NCBI GenBank assembly: GCA_938003855.1
Contig: CALKXD010000049.1
Location: 27,267 to 91,266, forward strand
DNA from: an uncultured Granulosicoccaceae bacterium
Lineage (GTDB): Bacteria > Pseudomonadota > Gammaproteobacteria > Granulosicoccales > Granulosicoccaceae
Reading direction: 5' to 3'
DNA: 64,000 nt
The notes under the pieces were generated by a model, which saw only the letters and a list, made by a program, of their open reading frames with translations, was not told where the DNA came from and did not search any database. A program made the position numbers and the translations under genes. Below are positions 26,175 to 35,258 of the stretch, in pieces; positions within the stretch are counted from its first letter, which is position 1; each line of letters begins with the position of its first letter.

Positions 26175-26819
26175 CTAGAAGCGATAGCCGATACCCAGCT
26201 GCAGAGTTACCGGCTGGTAGTCAATGTTGCTGATCACGCCGCTACCGCCGCCTTCTTCGCTCAGCGTCAGGTCACGCAAATTGCTGTAGCGCAACTGTGA
26301 TGTAAGATACCACTGATCATTGAGAGCACGATCAAGTCCAGCCATCAGTTGCAGGCCAAACGCGCCGCTGTCAGAGAAAGAGGTTTCAGCGGGGAGGGTC
26401 TCTGAATCGAGATCTATCTCTTGAATCCAGCTCGCACCACCACCGACCCAGGGCTGCCACCGGGCAACGGCCACCGGGAGGTGGTAGTGTGCATTAAGAA
26501 AAAATATATTTGATGCGTAGTTGCCCGACGGCCGGGTGTTACCGTCGGCGTCTGTAATGGTGCTGTCGTTGGAGCGATACTCCCAGCCAAATTCACCGCT
26601 GAGCGGTGAGCCGTCCCGGTAGTGCACGGATAGACCCGCTGTGAATCCACTCTTTACGGCAATGTCGATCGATCCATTGCCGGTCTCGAGGTTGTTCGCC
26701 TGTGCCCGCTGGTCGCCTAGAATACTCAGTCCGACGTAGGGTACAACTGACCACTGGGTATCAGCATGGCTGGTCATTGGCAGGAACAGCAAGATGGCTA
26801 GCGGAATTATTGCTTTCAA
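26175..26819 (-). CDS. Outer-membrane beta-barrel protein, OmpA/OmpW-like size
   Basis: The best start is TTG at 26819, seven bases after GGAG, which makes the protein begin with the signal peptide LKAIIPLAILLFLPMTSHA. The mature part alternates polar and hydrophobic residues in eight or so strand-like stretches (for example WSVVPYVGLSI, FTAGLSVHYRDG, YLTSQLRYSNL) and ends in GIGYRF. The terminal Phe is the BAM-recognition signal. At 214 residues it fits small 8-stranded barrels. Function is unknown, and it is a single gene convergent with the dehydrogenase. Confidence 0.8.
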   Translation of the reverse strand: MKAIIPLAILLFLPMTSHADTQWSVVPYVGLSILGDQRAQANNLETGNGSIDIAVKSGFTAGLSVHYRDGSPLSGEFGWEYRSNDSTITDADGNTRPSGNYASNIFFLNAHYHLPVAVARWQPWVGGGASWIQEIDLDSETLPAETSFSDSGAFGLQLMAGLDRALNDQWYLTSQLRYSNLRDLTLSEEGGGSGVISNIDYQPVTLQLGIGYRF

Positions 26820-26887
26820 TGGAGGCTCCTTTTCTATTGTCTGTGGATGTTGATGCAATGGCTATTTCGGTTGTGTTTTCCTGAGAC

Positions 26888-26917
26888 TTGGAATCATTTC
26901 GATAACTTCTTTATGAT
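26888..26917 (+). promoter_or_regulatory. Candidate sigma-70 promoter of the FGGY kinase gene
   Basis: TTGGAA at 26888-26893 and TATGAT at 26912-26917 are separated by 18 bp (4/6 and 5/6 matches to consensus). The transcript would begin about 25 bp before the kinase ATG. Assigned by eye only. Confidence 0.45.
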
Positions 26918-26947
26918 GGTGCCGGGTGTTTATTCGGTGACCGGACA

Positions 26948-28414
26948 ATGAGTGACGATTATCTGATTGGGATTGATGTTGGCACGACAGCGGTTAAGGC
27001 AAGTCTGTTCACTGACGGTGGCCGTATTGTTGAGCATAGAGCGATCAGCTACCCGACCCGGTATCCGGCCCCGACCCATGTGGAACAGAATCCGTCTGAC
27101 TGGATTGATGCCATCAGCAAAGCGCTGGGCTCCTTTGTGGTAGCGGTGGGATCAAATAAGGTTTGTGCAATTGGCCTGACCTCACAGGTAAATTCTCACA
27201 TTTTTTGTGATCGCGATGTGAACGTACTGGCCCCGGCTATTGTCTGGAAAGATGGCCGGGCAGCTCAGCAGGCACAGACCCTTGATGCGTTGATCTCTGA
27301 TGAGCAGCGTATGGAGTGGTGGGGTGCACCTATGCCGATTGATGCCAGTCATGCAATGGCACGAATGAAATGGATGCAGGATCAGCAGCCGGAGGTATGG
27401 CAACGCACGCGTCATGTACTGCTGCCCAAGGATTATTGTCTGTGGTATCTGACCGGGCAGCTTGTCAGTGACGCCTGGTCGAATATCGGTTTGGTTAATG
27501 CGCAGCTCGACTATATACCCGGGCTACTCGATCTGCTTGACGGCAGTCGATCGGTGTTACCACCATTGCAGGACATGGCATCCGTCGCAGGCGTTGTGAG
27601 AGAGACATTACCGTTTGCCGGTGTGCCGGTGGCGACCGGTACAATGGACGCCTGGGCCGGTGTCTTTGGCACGGATGTCACGCGTGCTGGTGAGTGTGTT
27701 TATCTTAGTGGTACAAGCGAGGTTCTAGGAATCGTCTCTGAAGAGACCCATCCGACACCCGGGGTGTTGGTGATGCCGCGCAACCATGACATCACCATGC
27801 ATATCGGTCCGACTCAATCCGGAGGAGCATCGCAGTTGTGGTTCTGCGATTTGTTTGGTGTCGCGCCGCAAGACATGGCCTTGCTCGCTGGCGAGCATCG
27901 CGCAACGGGCAAAACGGTACCGCTGTTTCTGCCACATTTGCAAGGCGAGCGCGCACCAATCTGGGATTCTGCTGCCCGTGGTGTGTTAGTCGGGCTGGAT
28001 GCTTCGACAGATAAAAGTGCGATCGCCTGCGCGGTCTACGAAGGCGTTGCCTACAGTGCCAGATGGTTGCTGGAATCATTGCAGCAATCTGCCGGTGTGC
28101 AGGTATCGCGAATCAATGTGGGTGGTGGTGGCTTTCGCAGTGATGTCTGGAACCAGATACGCGCTGATGTTCTGGGGGTAGCGTTGCATCGTGTGGCGGT
28201 GACTGATCCCGGTACTCTCGGGGCAGCAGGCATCGGTGCGGTGGCGGTCGGTATTCATGATTCTGTGCAGGAAGCGTTTGGCAGCCTGGTCAGCATCGAT
28301 AAAATATACCGACCCGATGAGCGCTTATCCGACCAAACTGCTGAGCGAATGGCATTGTTCAGGGATACCTATCAGGCAACTTTCGCATTGAGTCATCGTT
28401 GGCTCAACGGCTGA
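26948..28414 (+). CDS. FGGY-family carbohydrate kinase, xylulokinase-like
   Basis: The 488-residue product begins with the phosphate-1 motif IGIDVGTTAVKASL. It contains the central GTMDAWAGVFG and YLSGTSEVLG segments (phosphate-2 region) and ends with INVGGGGFRSDVWNQIRADVLG, the FGGY C-terminal signature. Such kinases phosphorylate xylulose, ribulose, glycerol or related polyols with ATP in the cytoplasm. Overall order suggests the xylulokinase branch, but the sugar is not certain. It is 93 bp upstream of a sugar-binding protein and permease, so it likely phosphorylates the imported sugar. Confidence 0.88.
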   Translation: MSDDYLIGIDVGTTAVKASLFTDGGRIVEHRAISYPTRYPAPTHVEQNPSDWIDAISKALGSFVVAVGSNKVCAIGLTSQVNSHIFCDRDVNVLAPAIVWKDGRAAQQAQTLDALISDEQRMEWWGAPMPIDASHAMARMKWMQDQQPEVWQRTRHVLLPKDYCLWYLTGQLVSDAWSNIGLVNAQLDYIPGLLDLLDGSRSVLPPLQDMASVAGVVRETLPFAGVPVATGTMDAWAGVFGTDVTRAGECVYLSGTSEVLGIVSEETHPTPGVLVMPRNHDITMHIGPTQSGGASQLWFCDLFGVAPQDMALLAGEHRATGKTVPLFLPHLQGERAPIWDSAARGVLVGLDASTDKSAIACAVYEGVAYSARWLLESLQQSAGVQVSRINVGGGGFRSDVWNQIRADVLGVALHRVAVTDPGTLGAAGIGAVAVGIHDSVQEAFGSLVSIDKIYRPDERLSDQTAERMALFRDTYQATFALSHRWLNG

Positions 28415-28507
28415 CGACCCCCGTAGGCCGGATTGGACTGATGTCCTGATACAGGCAATAATCAAAACACAGGGTGGGGTCTGGCCCGCCTGCTTCGGAG
28501 AGTCGCT

Positions 28508-29434
28508 ATGTCCCGCATTGGTTTTAAGGTTCTATTGTTTGTTGTCTTGTTCAGCACGTCATGGCTTGCGCACGCTGCAGCCAAAGTAGCGGTGATCACG
28601 CCCTACCTGGCGCAACCGGGCACGCAGTTTTACGTCGAGGGTTTTGAGGTTGCTGCCAAAGACCACGGTTGGGATGTAAACGTGATTGATACCAAGGGAG
28701 ATGTCGCTGCGGTGATCAGCCGCCTCGAAGATGCCGTGACGCAAAACGTCGATGCGATTGTGATCAATGTCGATCCCGCCCAGATCACCGCCGGTTTAGC
28801 CGCTGCCGCTGATGCCGGAATACCCGTGGTGGGAATGGATTCCGGGACCGATCCCATGCTGGTAACCAACGTCACCAGCAACGGCTACGCAATGGCTGCA
28901 GAGACGACATCGTATGTCGTCAACCGGCTTAACGGTGTTGGTAATGTGGTGATGTTTGTGTTTGATGCGTTCCCGCCGGTTCAGGCGCGTGGTGTTATTG
29001 CTGATGCTATTTTTGCAAACACGCCGGATATTAAGGTTGTTGAGAGAATCACGCCCGATGTGCAGGATGGAGGTATCGCAGATTCACGCGCGCAAATGGA
29101 AGCCTTGCTCGCCGCCAATCCTGAAAAGGGAAGTATTAACGCCGTATGGGCTGCCTGGGATCAGCCAGCGCTGGGTGCTTTGCAAGCTATCGAGGCGGCG
29201 GATCGCAGTGACGAAGGTATTGTCATTGTCGGGATTGATGCCAACCCTCAGGCGCGCGATGCGATCAAAGCGGATGGAAACTTTGAAGCGTCTATGGCGC
29301 AGGATTTCACCGGCATTGGCAGCACTGCGGCCAGTGTTGTTGCGCGTGTGCTTAGCGGCGAAAAAATCAAGCAGCCGGTGATCTACGTGCCCACCAGACT
29401 GGTTACTCTATCGAACGTAGATACTATGGATTAA
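28508..29434 (+). CDS. Ribose-type periplasmic sugar-binding protein (RbsB family)
   Basis: A GGAG site precedes the ATG. The 308-residue product has a signal peptide (LLFVVLFSTSWLAHAAA) and the two-lobed Peripla_BP_4 pattern: VAVITPYLAQPGTQFYVEG, the DAIVINVDPAQ and GIPVVGMDSGTDP strands, then AVWAAWDQPALGAL and IVGIDANPQARDAI. It binds a sugar or polyol in the periplasm and delivers it to the downstream permease. Between this gene and the permease an ATPase gene is normally found, but there are only 85 bp here. Confidence 0.9.
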   Translation: MSRIGFKVLLFVVLFSTSWLAHAAAKVAVITPYLAQPGTQFYVEGFEVAAKDHGWDVNVIDTKGDVAAVISRLEDAVTQNVDAIVINVDPAQITAGLAAAADAGIPVVGMDSGTDPMLVTNVTSNGYAMAAETTSYVVNRLNGVGNVVMFVFDAFPPVQARGVIADAIFANTPDIKVVERITPDVQDGGIADSRAQMEALLAANPEKGSINAVWAAWDQPALGALQAIEAADRSDEGIVIVGIDANPQARDAIKADGNFEASMAQDFTGIGSTAASVVARVLSGEKIKQPVIYVPTRLVTLSNVDTMD

Positions 29435-29519
29435 CGATGGGACGGCCGCCTCCTGTTTGCCAGGTGTCGCTGGATAACAGCGGGCGCTACCGGCAAGCAG
29501 CGCGGTTGGCATTATAATT

Positions 29520-30491
29520 ATGTGGTCTGGCATGGCAAGGCGCTACGGCACACTGGCCGGCTTCATCGCGGTGGTGATGATGCTGTGGGTGTTGTTGCCT
29601 GATACCTTCATCACAGCGCGCAACCTGATCAACGTATCGCAGCAAATCAGTATGCTGGCGGTTGTCGCGTTTACCATGACCATTGTCATGGCTATGAATG
29701 ACTTCGACCTGAGCGTTGGATCGCTGGCGAGTTTGTCGGGTATCACCGCTGCGGTACTGTTTACGTATGACTGGCCTGTCGCAGCCGCTCTGGCGGCGGC
29801 GCTGGTTGTTGGCTTGACTGGCGGGTTGCTCAATGGCTGGCTGGTGAGCTATGTTGGCATTCTGCCATTTGTCGCAACGCTCGGGACCCTGACTATTTAT
29901 AGTGGACTGGCGTTTTTAATCTCTGGTGGCAAAACTGTTTTCGGCCGCGATATTCCCGACGCGTTTGGTGGTTTTTCACGCGGTGGTATTCCGCTGGACT
30001 GGCTGGGTGTAGAGAAACTGCGTATTCCGGCCTTAACCGTAATCGCGTTGTCCGTCTTGTTGCTTGTCTGGTATCTGCTGGAACGCCGCGTGTTTGGCCG
30101 CCATTTGTATGTAATTGGCAATAACAGGGAAGCTGCTCACTACGCGGGTATAGCAGTGAAGCGTTTACGACTGGCGGCGTTTGCCCTGACTGGCGTGGGC
30201 TCTGCGGCGGCTGGATTGATGCTGGCGAGTCGCGTGGCATCGGCCAACCCCACCCAGGGGGCCGGACTCATGCTTGACGGTATCGCTGCTGTTTTTCTAG
30301 GGATGTCTTTGCACCGTCGCGGTGAGCCGCACGTGATTGCCACTTTTGCGGGCGTCGTGATGCTGGGCCTGCTGGATAACGGCTTAACGCAGTTAAGCGT
30401 TGATTCGTATGTGCGTGAAATCATGGTGGGAATTATTTTACTGGTCGCCGTCGGTTTTTCTGTGCTGAGTGCCCGGAGATTAACCGGGTAA
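29520..30491 (+). CDS. Ribose-type sugar ABC transporter permease (RbsC family)
   Basis: The 323-residue product has eight to ten hydrophobic helices and the family segments FDLSVGSLASLSG (near residue 65), FVATLGTLTIYSGLAF and the conserved cytoplasmic NNREAAHYAGI loop. Start: ATG at 29520; a second in-frame ATG twelve bases later is possible, and neither has a strong ribosome-binding site. It forms the membrane channel with the upstream binding protein. The RbsA-type ATPase is missing between them and from the rest of the window, so the system must borrow an ATPase encoded elsewhere. Confidence 0.9.
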   Translation: MWSGMARRYGTLAGFIAVVMMLWVLLPDTFITARNLINVSQQISMLAVVAFTMTIVMAMNDFDLSVGSLASLSGITAAVLFTYDWPVAAALAAALVVGLTGGLLNGWLVSYVGILPFVATLGTLTIYSGLAFLISGGKTVFGRDIPDAFGGFSRGGIPLDWLGVEKLRIPALTVIALSVLLLVWYLLERRVFGRHLYVIGNNREAAHYAGIAVKRLRLAAFALTGVGSAAAGLMLASRVASANPTQGAGLMLDGIAAVFLGMSLHRRGEPHVIATFAGVVMLGLLDNGLTQLSVDSYVREIMVGIILLVAVGFSVLSARRLTG

Positions 30492-30610
30492 ACTGACCAG
30501 CATGCAATCTGCCTGCTGGCGGTGTGAAACACACCGGTAACGATGCTCTTACGGTAGCGATCACCAGTCAGCTGTCTAAGACCATCGTTTGGCGTCAAAG
30601 ACCCTGCGGT

Positions 30611-31546
30611 CTAGCGCGGCAGAGCCGGCTTGTGCCTGATTCCGGTCAGGGCATTGAGGACGATGGCGAATATCACAATGCCGCCGCCAACCAGCACGGT
30701 AGAGCCGGGCACTTCATTGAGAAACAGCCAGGCCCAGATAGGTGCGAAGACGACTTCTGTCATGCATAGCAGAGTCAGTTCTGCTGCCGAAACTACTTTG
30801 GAACCCAGGGTACACAGGATCATGCCAATGCCTAGAAGGAAGGCGCCCAGCGCCAGTGCCAGAACGATTTCCGGTAGCGGTATACTGATGCCGCGACCAA
30901 CAATAAAAGACAGGCAGAACGCCAGTATCAGTGCAAAGGTGCCGCCAAGAAAAACCACCGGCAGGCTATTGCGCAACTTGCCGGCACGCAGCGAGATAGC
31001 AAACACAGCGAAGCCGATAGCAGAGGTTATCGCCAGCAGATCACCCAGCCAGTTGCCTTGATTAATGCTGTCGGACACCATCAGATAAATGCCGGCCAGG
31101 GCAATCAGCAATGCGACAATAGTAACCCGCCGCAACGGTTCGCGAAGAATGATCCACCCAAGCACTGCGGTTAAAAACGGTGCAGTGGCAAACAGGAATG
31201 CAGCATTAGCGATACTGGTCATACGCACCGCAGCAATTCCGCCGATATAGGCACATACCAGACCCAGCGCACCAAGCACCGCGGAGTAGCCTGATTGGCG
31301 AATGGTTTCTATTGCTCTACCGCCTGATTGATAGTGGATCAGCCAATAGGTGATTGGCAGCAGCCCCATCGAGCGGTAAAACAGGATCTGCCAGACATCG
31401 GCGTAGTCAAAGCTGCGCACGCCGACGGGTATAATCGACCAGAACATACCGGCACAAAGCACCATAATTACGCCGTTGGAGTAGCTTGTGGTTGCCGGAG
31501 CTGGGAAGGTCGTCAAGAGGTTGTTCCAAACCGTACACGGATGCAA
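30611..31546 (-). CDS. EamA/DMT-family transporter
   Basis: The protein (up to 311 residues) has about ten membrane helices in two repeated EamA domains (first GMFWSIIPVGVR to ILREPLRRV, second GDLLAITSAIGFAVFAIS to WLFLNEVPGSTVL). Each repeat ends in the glutamate-proline loop typical of the drug/metabolite transporter superfamily. The TTG start at 31546 is uncertain; the first helix begins about 25 residues later and a downstream start may be used. It is an inner-membrane exporter or importer of metabolites with unknown substrate. Confidence 0.85.
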   Translation of the reverse strand: MHPCTVWNNLLTTFPAPATTSYSNGVIMVLCAGMFWSIIPVGVRSFDYADVWQILFYRSMGLLPITYWLIHYQSGGRAIETIRQSGYSAVLGALGLVCAYIGGIAAVRMTSIANAAFLFATAPFLTAVLGWIILREPLRRVTIVALLIALAGIYLMVSDSINQGNWLGDLLAITSAIGFAVFAISLRAGKLRNSLPVVFLGGTFALILAFCLSFIVGRGISIPLPEIVLALALGAFLLGIGMILCTLGSKVVSAAELTLLCMTEVVFAPIWAWLFLNEVPGSTVLVGGGIVIFAIVLNALTGIRHKPALPR

Positions 31547-31882
31547 GGGCGAATGGCCTGTGCGGGAAACAGGGTGGCGAACTGCTCATCGCTGCGGTGG
31601 CCGGTGCGGGCTGAGCACCGGTCATCCGGTGTCTGTTTCTGCTGCGGTGACCAATGCTTTTACAGTGTGTATTTCGACAACACAAGTGTTGTCGCACAGA
31701 GGCAGCGCTGTGGTGATGGTATTGGTCGGCTGACGTATCAGAAGTGCTTAGAGCGGCGTTCGCGATCCACTGCAGAGGTTGTGCGCACAATCGCGTCGCG
31801 ATACTGGCAGGTTGCGATGTAACCACTGTGAAACGGTATAATACCGGGGGCTACCGATACCGGAATTAAAGCGAAAGTTACT
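31547..31882. other. Gene-free 336 bp between divergent EamA and queC genes
   Basis: No coding frame is supported. The right end holds a TATAAT box for queC. No preQ1 riboswitch-like pseudoknot was recognised; queC acts upstream of preQ1, so one would not necessarily be expected here. Confidence 0.5.
31812..31842 (+). promoter_or_regulatory. Candidate promoter of queC
   Basis: A perfect TATAAT at 31837-31842 sits 40 bp before the queC ATG. The best -35-like hexamer, TTGCGA at 31812-31817, is 19 bp upstream, slightly too far. The -10 box overlaps a small inverted repeat (CGGTA/TACCG). Confidence 0.45.
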
Positions 31883-32581
31883 ATGAATGCAGAAAAAAAA
31901 GCCGTTGTGTTACTCAGCGGTGGCCTCGATTCCACGACGGTTCTGGCGATAGCGAGAGATCAGGGATACCGTCCCTATGCGCTGTCGTTTCGCTATGGGC
32001 AGCGAGCGGTCGCTGAACTGGAAGCTGCCAGCCGCGTGGTCAGCGTATTGGGTGCCGAGGAGCATGTGATCGCCGACATCGATCTGCGCGTGTTTGGCGG
32101 ATCTGCCCTGACGGCAGATATTGATGTGCCGAAAAATGCACACGATAACACTGAGAACAGCGGCATTCCGATTACCTATGTGCCTGCGCGCAATACCGTG
32201 TTTCTATCCTTTGCGCTGGCCTGGGCGGAAGTGCTGGGGGCGCAGGATGTATTCATAGGAGTCAATGCACTCGACTACAGTGGTTACCCGGATTGTCGTC
32301 CGGAGTATATTGATGCCTACGAAAAGATGGCAAATCTGGCGACCAGAGCAGGGGTTGAAGGTACGCAACAACTTAAGATACATACGCCACTGATGGAGAT
32401 GAGCAAGGCTCAGATTATTACCACCGGCCTGTCTCTGGGGGTGGACTATGCGCTGACATTGAGTTGCTACGATCCCGACGACTCCGGGTCAGCCTGTGGT
32501 GCTTGTGACTCCTGTGTGTTGCGATTGAAAGGATTTGCACAGGCGGGGTGTACTGATCCGGTTCGCTACCGTCAAACCTGA
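31883..32581 (+). CDS. queC: 7-cyano-7-deazaguanine synthase QueC
   Basis: The 232-residue product has the PP-loop [14 protein letters not shown] near its N-terminus, SFRYGQR, the [14 protein letters not shown] segment and [16 protein letters not shown], all hallmarks of QueC. The zinc-binding cysteines are at the C-terminus ([17 protein letters not shown]). It converts 7-carboxy-7-deazaguanine to preQ0 with ATP and ammonia in queuosine biosynthesis. QueD and QueE are not nearby. FolE2 at 41158, which can supply the pathway's first step, is encoded about 9 kb away. Confidence 0.95.
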   Translation: MNAEKKAVVLLSGGLDSTTVLAIARDQGYRPYALSFRYGQRAVAELEAASRVVSVLGAEEHVIADIDLRVFGGSALTADIDVPKNAHDNTENSGIPITYVPARNTVFLSFALAWAEVLGAQDVFIGVNALDYSGYPDCRPEYIDAYEKMANLATRAGVEGTQQLKIHTPLMEMSKAQIITTGLSLGVDYALTLSCYDPDDSGSACGACDSCVLRLKGFAQAGCTDPVRYRQT

Positions 32582-32688
32582 TTCCTGACGAGCCCTGCTG
32601 GAAAAAGAGCACTGCCTGTGATCCCCGCCATGTGTGGATGGTCGTTGTTGTCGGGTGAGATGTTGCTGTAAATAAAGGGAGTAAAGAG

Positions 32689-33144
32689 ATGATAAAAGCA
32701 CGACATGTGAAGCCACGAGCGCTGTTCTGGTTTGTCGCGATACTCGCACTGCTTTGGTATTTGTTCGGTGTGTTGCAGTGCTATAACACCTGGACGATGA
32801 CCGCGGATAGTCTCGCACCGATGGTCAGTGATGGTCGGGTCACTCAGGATTATGTGGATTATTTGCTGATCATGCCAGCGTGGGTGAAGGTGTTGTTTGC
32901 AGTAGCCACCGGTGGTGGGGCTGTCGGCGCGCTGTTGCTGCTGCTAAGGCGATCGTCTGCAATACTGCTGTTTGCGATGTCGTTGCTGGCGGCGCTGGCC
33001 ATGTACAGTCAAATTTATATATTCAGTGGTCAGGCCGGTATCATTCCAGTGTCCGACTATGTGATAGCCTCGGTGGTTACCAGTGTCACTATCGTCATGA
33101 TCGTCTTTGCGTTGAAGATGAAGCAACGTGGAGTTCTGGCCTAG
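32689..33144 (+). CDS. Small membrane protein of unknown function, four helices
   Basis: A strong AAAGGGAG site precedes the ATG. The 151-residue product has four hydrophobic helices (about residues 11-30, 62-82, 90-110 and 120-143) and a short polar C-terminus. The first extramembrane loop carries acidic residues and a Trp (NTWTMTADSLAPM). Proteins of this plan without assigned function are common in marine Proteobacteria. It is 107 bp after queC with its own strong translation signal. I do not recognise a domain. Confidence 0.65.
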   Translation: MIKARHVKPRALFWFVAILALLWYLFGVLQCYNTWTMTADSLAPMVSDGRVTQDYVDYLLIMPAWVKVLFAVATGGGAVGALLLLLRRSSAILLFAMSLLAALAMYSQIYIFSGQAGIIPVSDYVIASVVTSVTIVMIVFALKMKQRGVLA

Positions 33145-33153
33145 GCACTTTAG

Positions 33154-33183
33154 ATTGCACAATTGCACAATTGCAATTGTGCA
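33154..33183. repeat. 20-bp perfect palindrome with tandem ATTGCACA units
   Basis: Positions 33164-33183 form an uninterrupted palindrome whose half-site is TGCACAATTG. It overlaps two and a half tandem copies of ATTGCACA starting at 33154. It lies 10-40 bp after the stop of the small membrane protein gene, with no U-run. An operator for a dimeric regulator or a cruciform-forming 3' element are both possible. Confidence 0.75.
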
Positions 33184-33305
33184 GATATCTGGTATTTCAG
33201 ACGATTCAGCTGGCAGATGATCGCTCTGCACAGGATGTTATGCGTCGTGGTTGATGTCTGCCGTCAGGGGAGCGGTAACGGGCGACATTATTTTTAGCGT
33301 GGGAG

Positions 33306-33335
33306 TGCGGCGACTGAACCGTTGCAGTCGCCGCA
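33306..33335. repeat. Perfect 11-bp stem hairpin between convergent genes
   Basis: TGCGGCGACTG at 33306-33316 pairs with CAGTCGCCGCA at 33325-33335 over an 8-nt loop, 52 bp beyond the stop of the IlvD/Edd gene. Neither side has a good U-run, but the strong GC stem between convergent genes suggests a bidirectional transcription or RNA-stability element. Confidence 0.65.
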
Positions 33336-33386
33336 ATACCGTTGCTTTCCAGTGCTGTAATTGACCACCGCCCCTCAGGCAGGTTG

Positions 33387-35258
33387 CTAGAACGCTTTTT
33401 GCGATCCGGGACGCCACTTGTTGCCGGGCACAAATCCGCTTTTTTCTGCTTTGCGTTCCTGCGGCACCCACAGTTGCCGGTCGGGGTGCATGCCGGCGCC
33501 ATACACTGCCGATACCGCCGACAGACGCATTCGATTCAGCAGGCGCGTATCGACTTCACCGCAGGATGGATGAATGCCGTTGTTGTCGGCAACGACTTTT
33601 TCCCAGGCTGATTTACGTGCCTGCAAGGTAGCGGGGTCAGCGAGCTCTGTGCAATTGAGTTCATTGGAATTTAGATCAACGATGATCTCGTCACCATTTT
33701 CAACGAAGGCGATTGGCCCGCCGAGGGCGGCTTCCGGTCCAACGTGTCCGATCACCAGGCCGACTGAGCCTCCGGAGAATCTTGCATCGGTCATGAGGCC
33801 GACGACAATGTCTTTCTCGCGACACAGGGTGGTGATGCGCGAGGTGGAGTCGAGCATCTCCGGCATACCAGGTGCGCCACTCGGGCCCTCATAGCGGACG
33901 ATGACCATGTCGTGGTTTTTAAAACTCTCCGGCTGATCTTCCAGTGCGTCGAGCAAGGCCTGCTCGCCGTCAAACAATCGTGCGCGACCCTTGAACAGAT
34001 TATCTTCCAGGCCGCCTTCAACACCGGCCAGTTTCAGCACTGAACTGAATTCCGGTGATAGGTTGCCACCGAGTACTCGCAGACCGCCGGTGGGCTTATA
34101 GGGTTTTTCCACGGTGTAGATGACGGTGCCATCGGGGGCAGGCGGGTTCAGTCGCTCGACTTGCTCGGCCAGTGTTTCTCCGGTGCAGGTTAATGTGTCA
34201 CCGGTCAGCAGACCGGCCTGCATTAGTTCTTTGACAATAGCCTGCACGCCGCCTTGCTCGTCTATATCGACCATAGAATACAGGCCGTAAGGGCGGGCGT
34301 CGGTCAGTACCGGTACTACGTTTTGCGACAGGTGGTTGAATTCTTCAGGTGACATGATGTCGTCGGCAAAGCTTCGAAAGCCTGCTGCGCGGGCGATTTC
34401 CGGTGCGTGCAGCAGAACATTGGTAGAACCACCGACTGCCATTGATACGATAACCGCGTTGCGGATTGCATCACGGGAGACGATATCGCGGGGTGTGTGG
34501 CCGCGTTCTATCATGCCCTGCAAATAGGTGATCAGTTCATCGGGGAAGACTTCCAGTCGCCGTTTGTCGTCTGATGGTGGTGCGACCATGTGCAGTGGCT
34601 GCATTCCGACCACACCGATGAATGTCTGCATGGTGTTGTAGGTGAACATGCCGCCACAGCTACCATAGCCGGGGCAGGCTTCACGGGCAATGCGCTTGCG
34701 GTAGTCGATGTCGGGATTGGCGGCCACCTGAAAGCCGGTAACGATATCAATCGGTTGCTCGGTGACCGAGTCCCGGCCGGGATGAATCGGCCCGTCAGAC
34801 ATAATGATTGCCGGCTGATTGTGCTCAAGGACGCCAGCCAGTGTGCCGACCGGCGGTTTGTCACAGGCGACTACCGCAATAGTGCCGGCCAGACCGGTGG
34901 CGCTGAGATGTTCGCAAACGGTGTCGTGAGTGACCTCGCGTCCAATCAGTGAGTAGCGCATTTCACGGGTACCGTTGCGCATGCCGTCAGAGGTGGCGAC
35001 GGTGTACTCGGGTTGTACCAGACGCATCGGGATCTGGCCTTCGCCCCGTCCCAACCGTTGGCGAAGGTGCTCGTGGATGGCTTCCACTTTGCGCTGTACA
35101 CCAAGGTAGCACTGGCTGTCGCCCTTGGTGCCAATCACACCGACGGAAGGTTCGTGCACCAGGTCGATATCGGCGCCGAGTTCCCGCGCAATTCCATAGG
35201 GTTGCGCACTGCGACCCGGATTGGTATCAATTAAAACCGATTTTTTCTTGTTGGCCAT
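33387..35258 (-). CDS. IlvD/Edd family dehydratase
   Basis: The 623-residue product has the three Fe-S cysteine positions of the dihydroxy-acid/phosphogluconate dehydratase family: DSQCYLG, VVACDKPPVG and CPGYGSCGGMFTYNTM. It also has the MRYSLIGREV segment and the C-terminal TDARFSGGS-x-GLVIGHVGPEA block. The motifs deviate from true IlvD (no PCN-x-H and no NCDK at the first two Cys), so it is more likely a sugar-acid dehydratase than the branched-chain amino-acid enzyme (inference). The ATG follows a GGAG site. It is divergent from hrpB. Confidence 0.88.
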   Translation of the reverse strand: MANKKKSVLIDTNPGRSAQPYGIARELGADIDLVHEPSVGVIGTKGDSQCYLGVQRKVEAIHEHLRQRLGRGEGQIPMRLVQPEYTVATSDGMRNGTREMRYSLIGREVTHDTVCEHLSATGLAGTIAVVACDKPPVGTLAGVLEHNQPAIIMSDGPIHPGRDSVTEQPIDIVTGFQVAANPDIDYRKRIAREACPGYGSCGGMFTYNTMQTFIGVVGMQPLHMVAPPSDDKRRLEVFPDELITYLQGMIERGHTPRDIVSRDAIRNAVIVSMAVGGSTNVLLHAPEIARAAGFRSFADDIMSPEEFNHLSQNVVPVLTDARPYGLYSMVDIDEQGGVQAIVKELMQAGLLTGDTLTCTGETLAEQVERLNPPAPDGTVIYTVEKPYKPTGGLRVLGGNLSPEFSSVLKLAGVEGGLEDNLFKGRARLFDGEQALLDALEDQPESFKNHDMVIVRYEGPSGAPGMPEMLDSTSRITTLCREKDIVVGLMTDARFSGGSVGLVIGHVGPEAALGGPIAFVENGDEIIVDLNSNELNCTELADPATLQARKSAWEKVVADNNGIHPSCGEVDTRLLNRMRLSAVSAVYGAGMHPDRQLWVPQERKAEKSGFVPGNKWRPGSQKAF

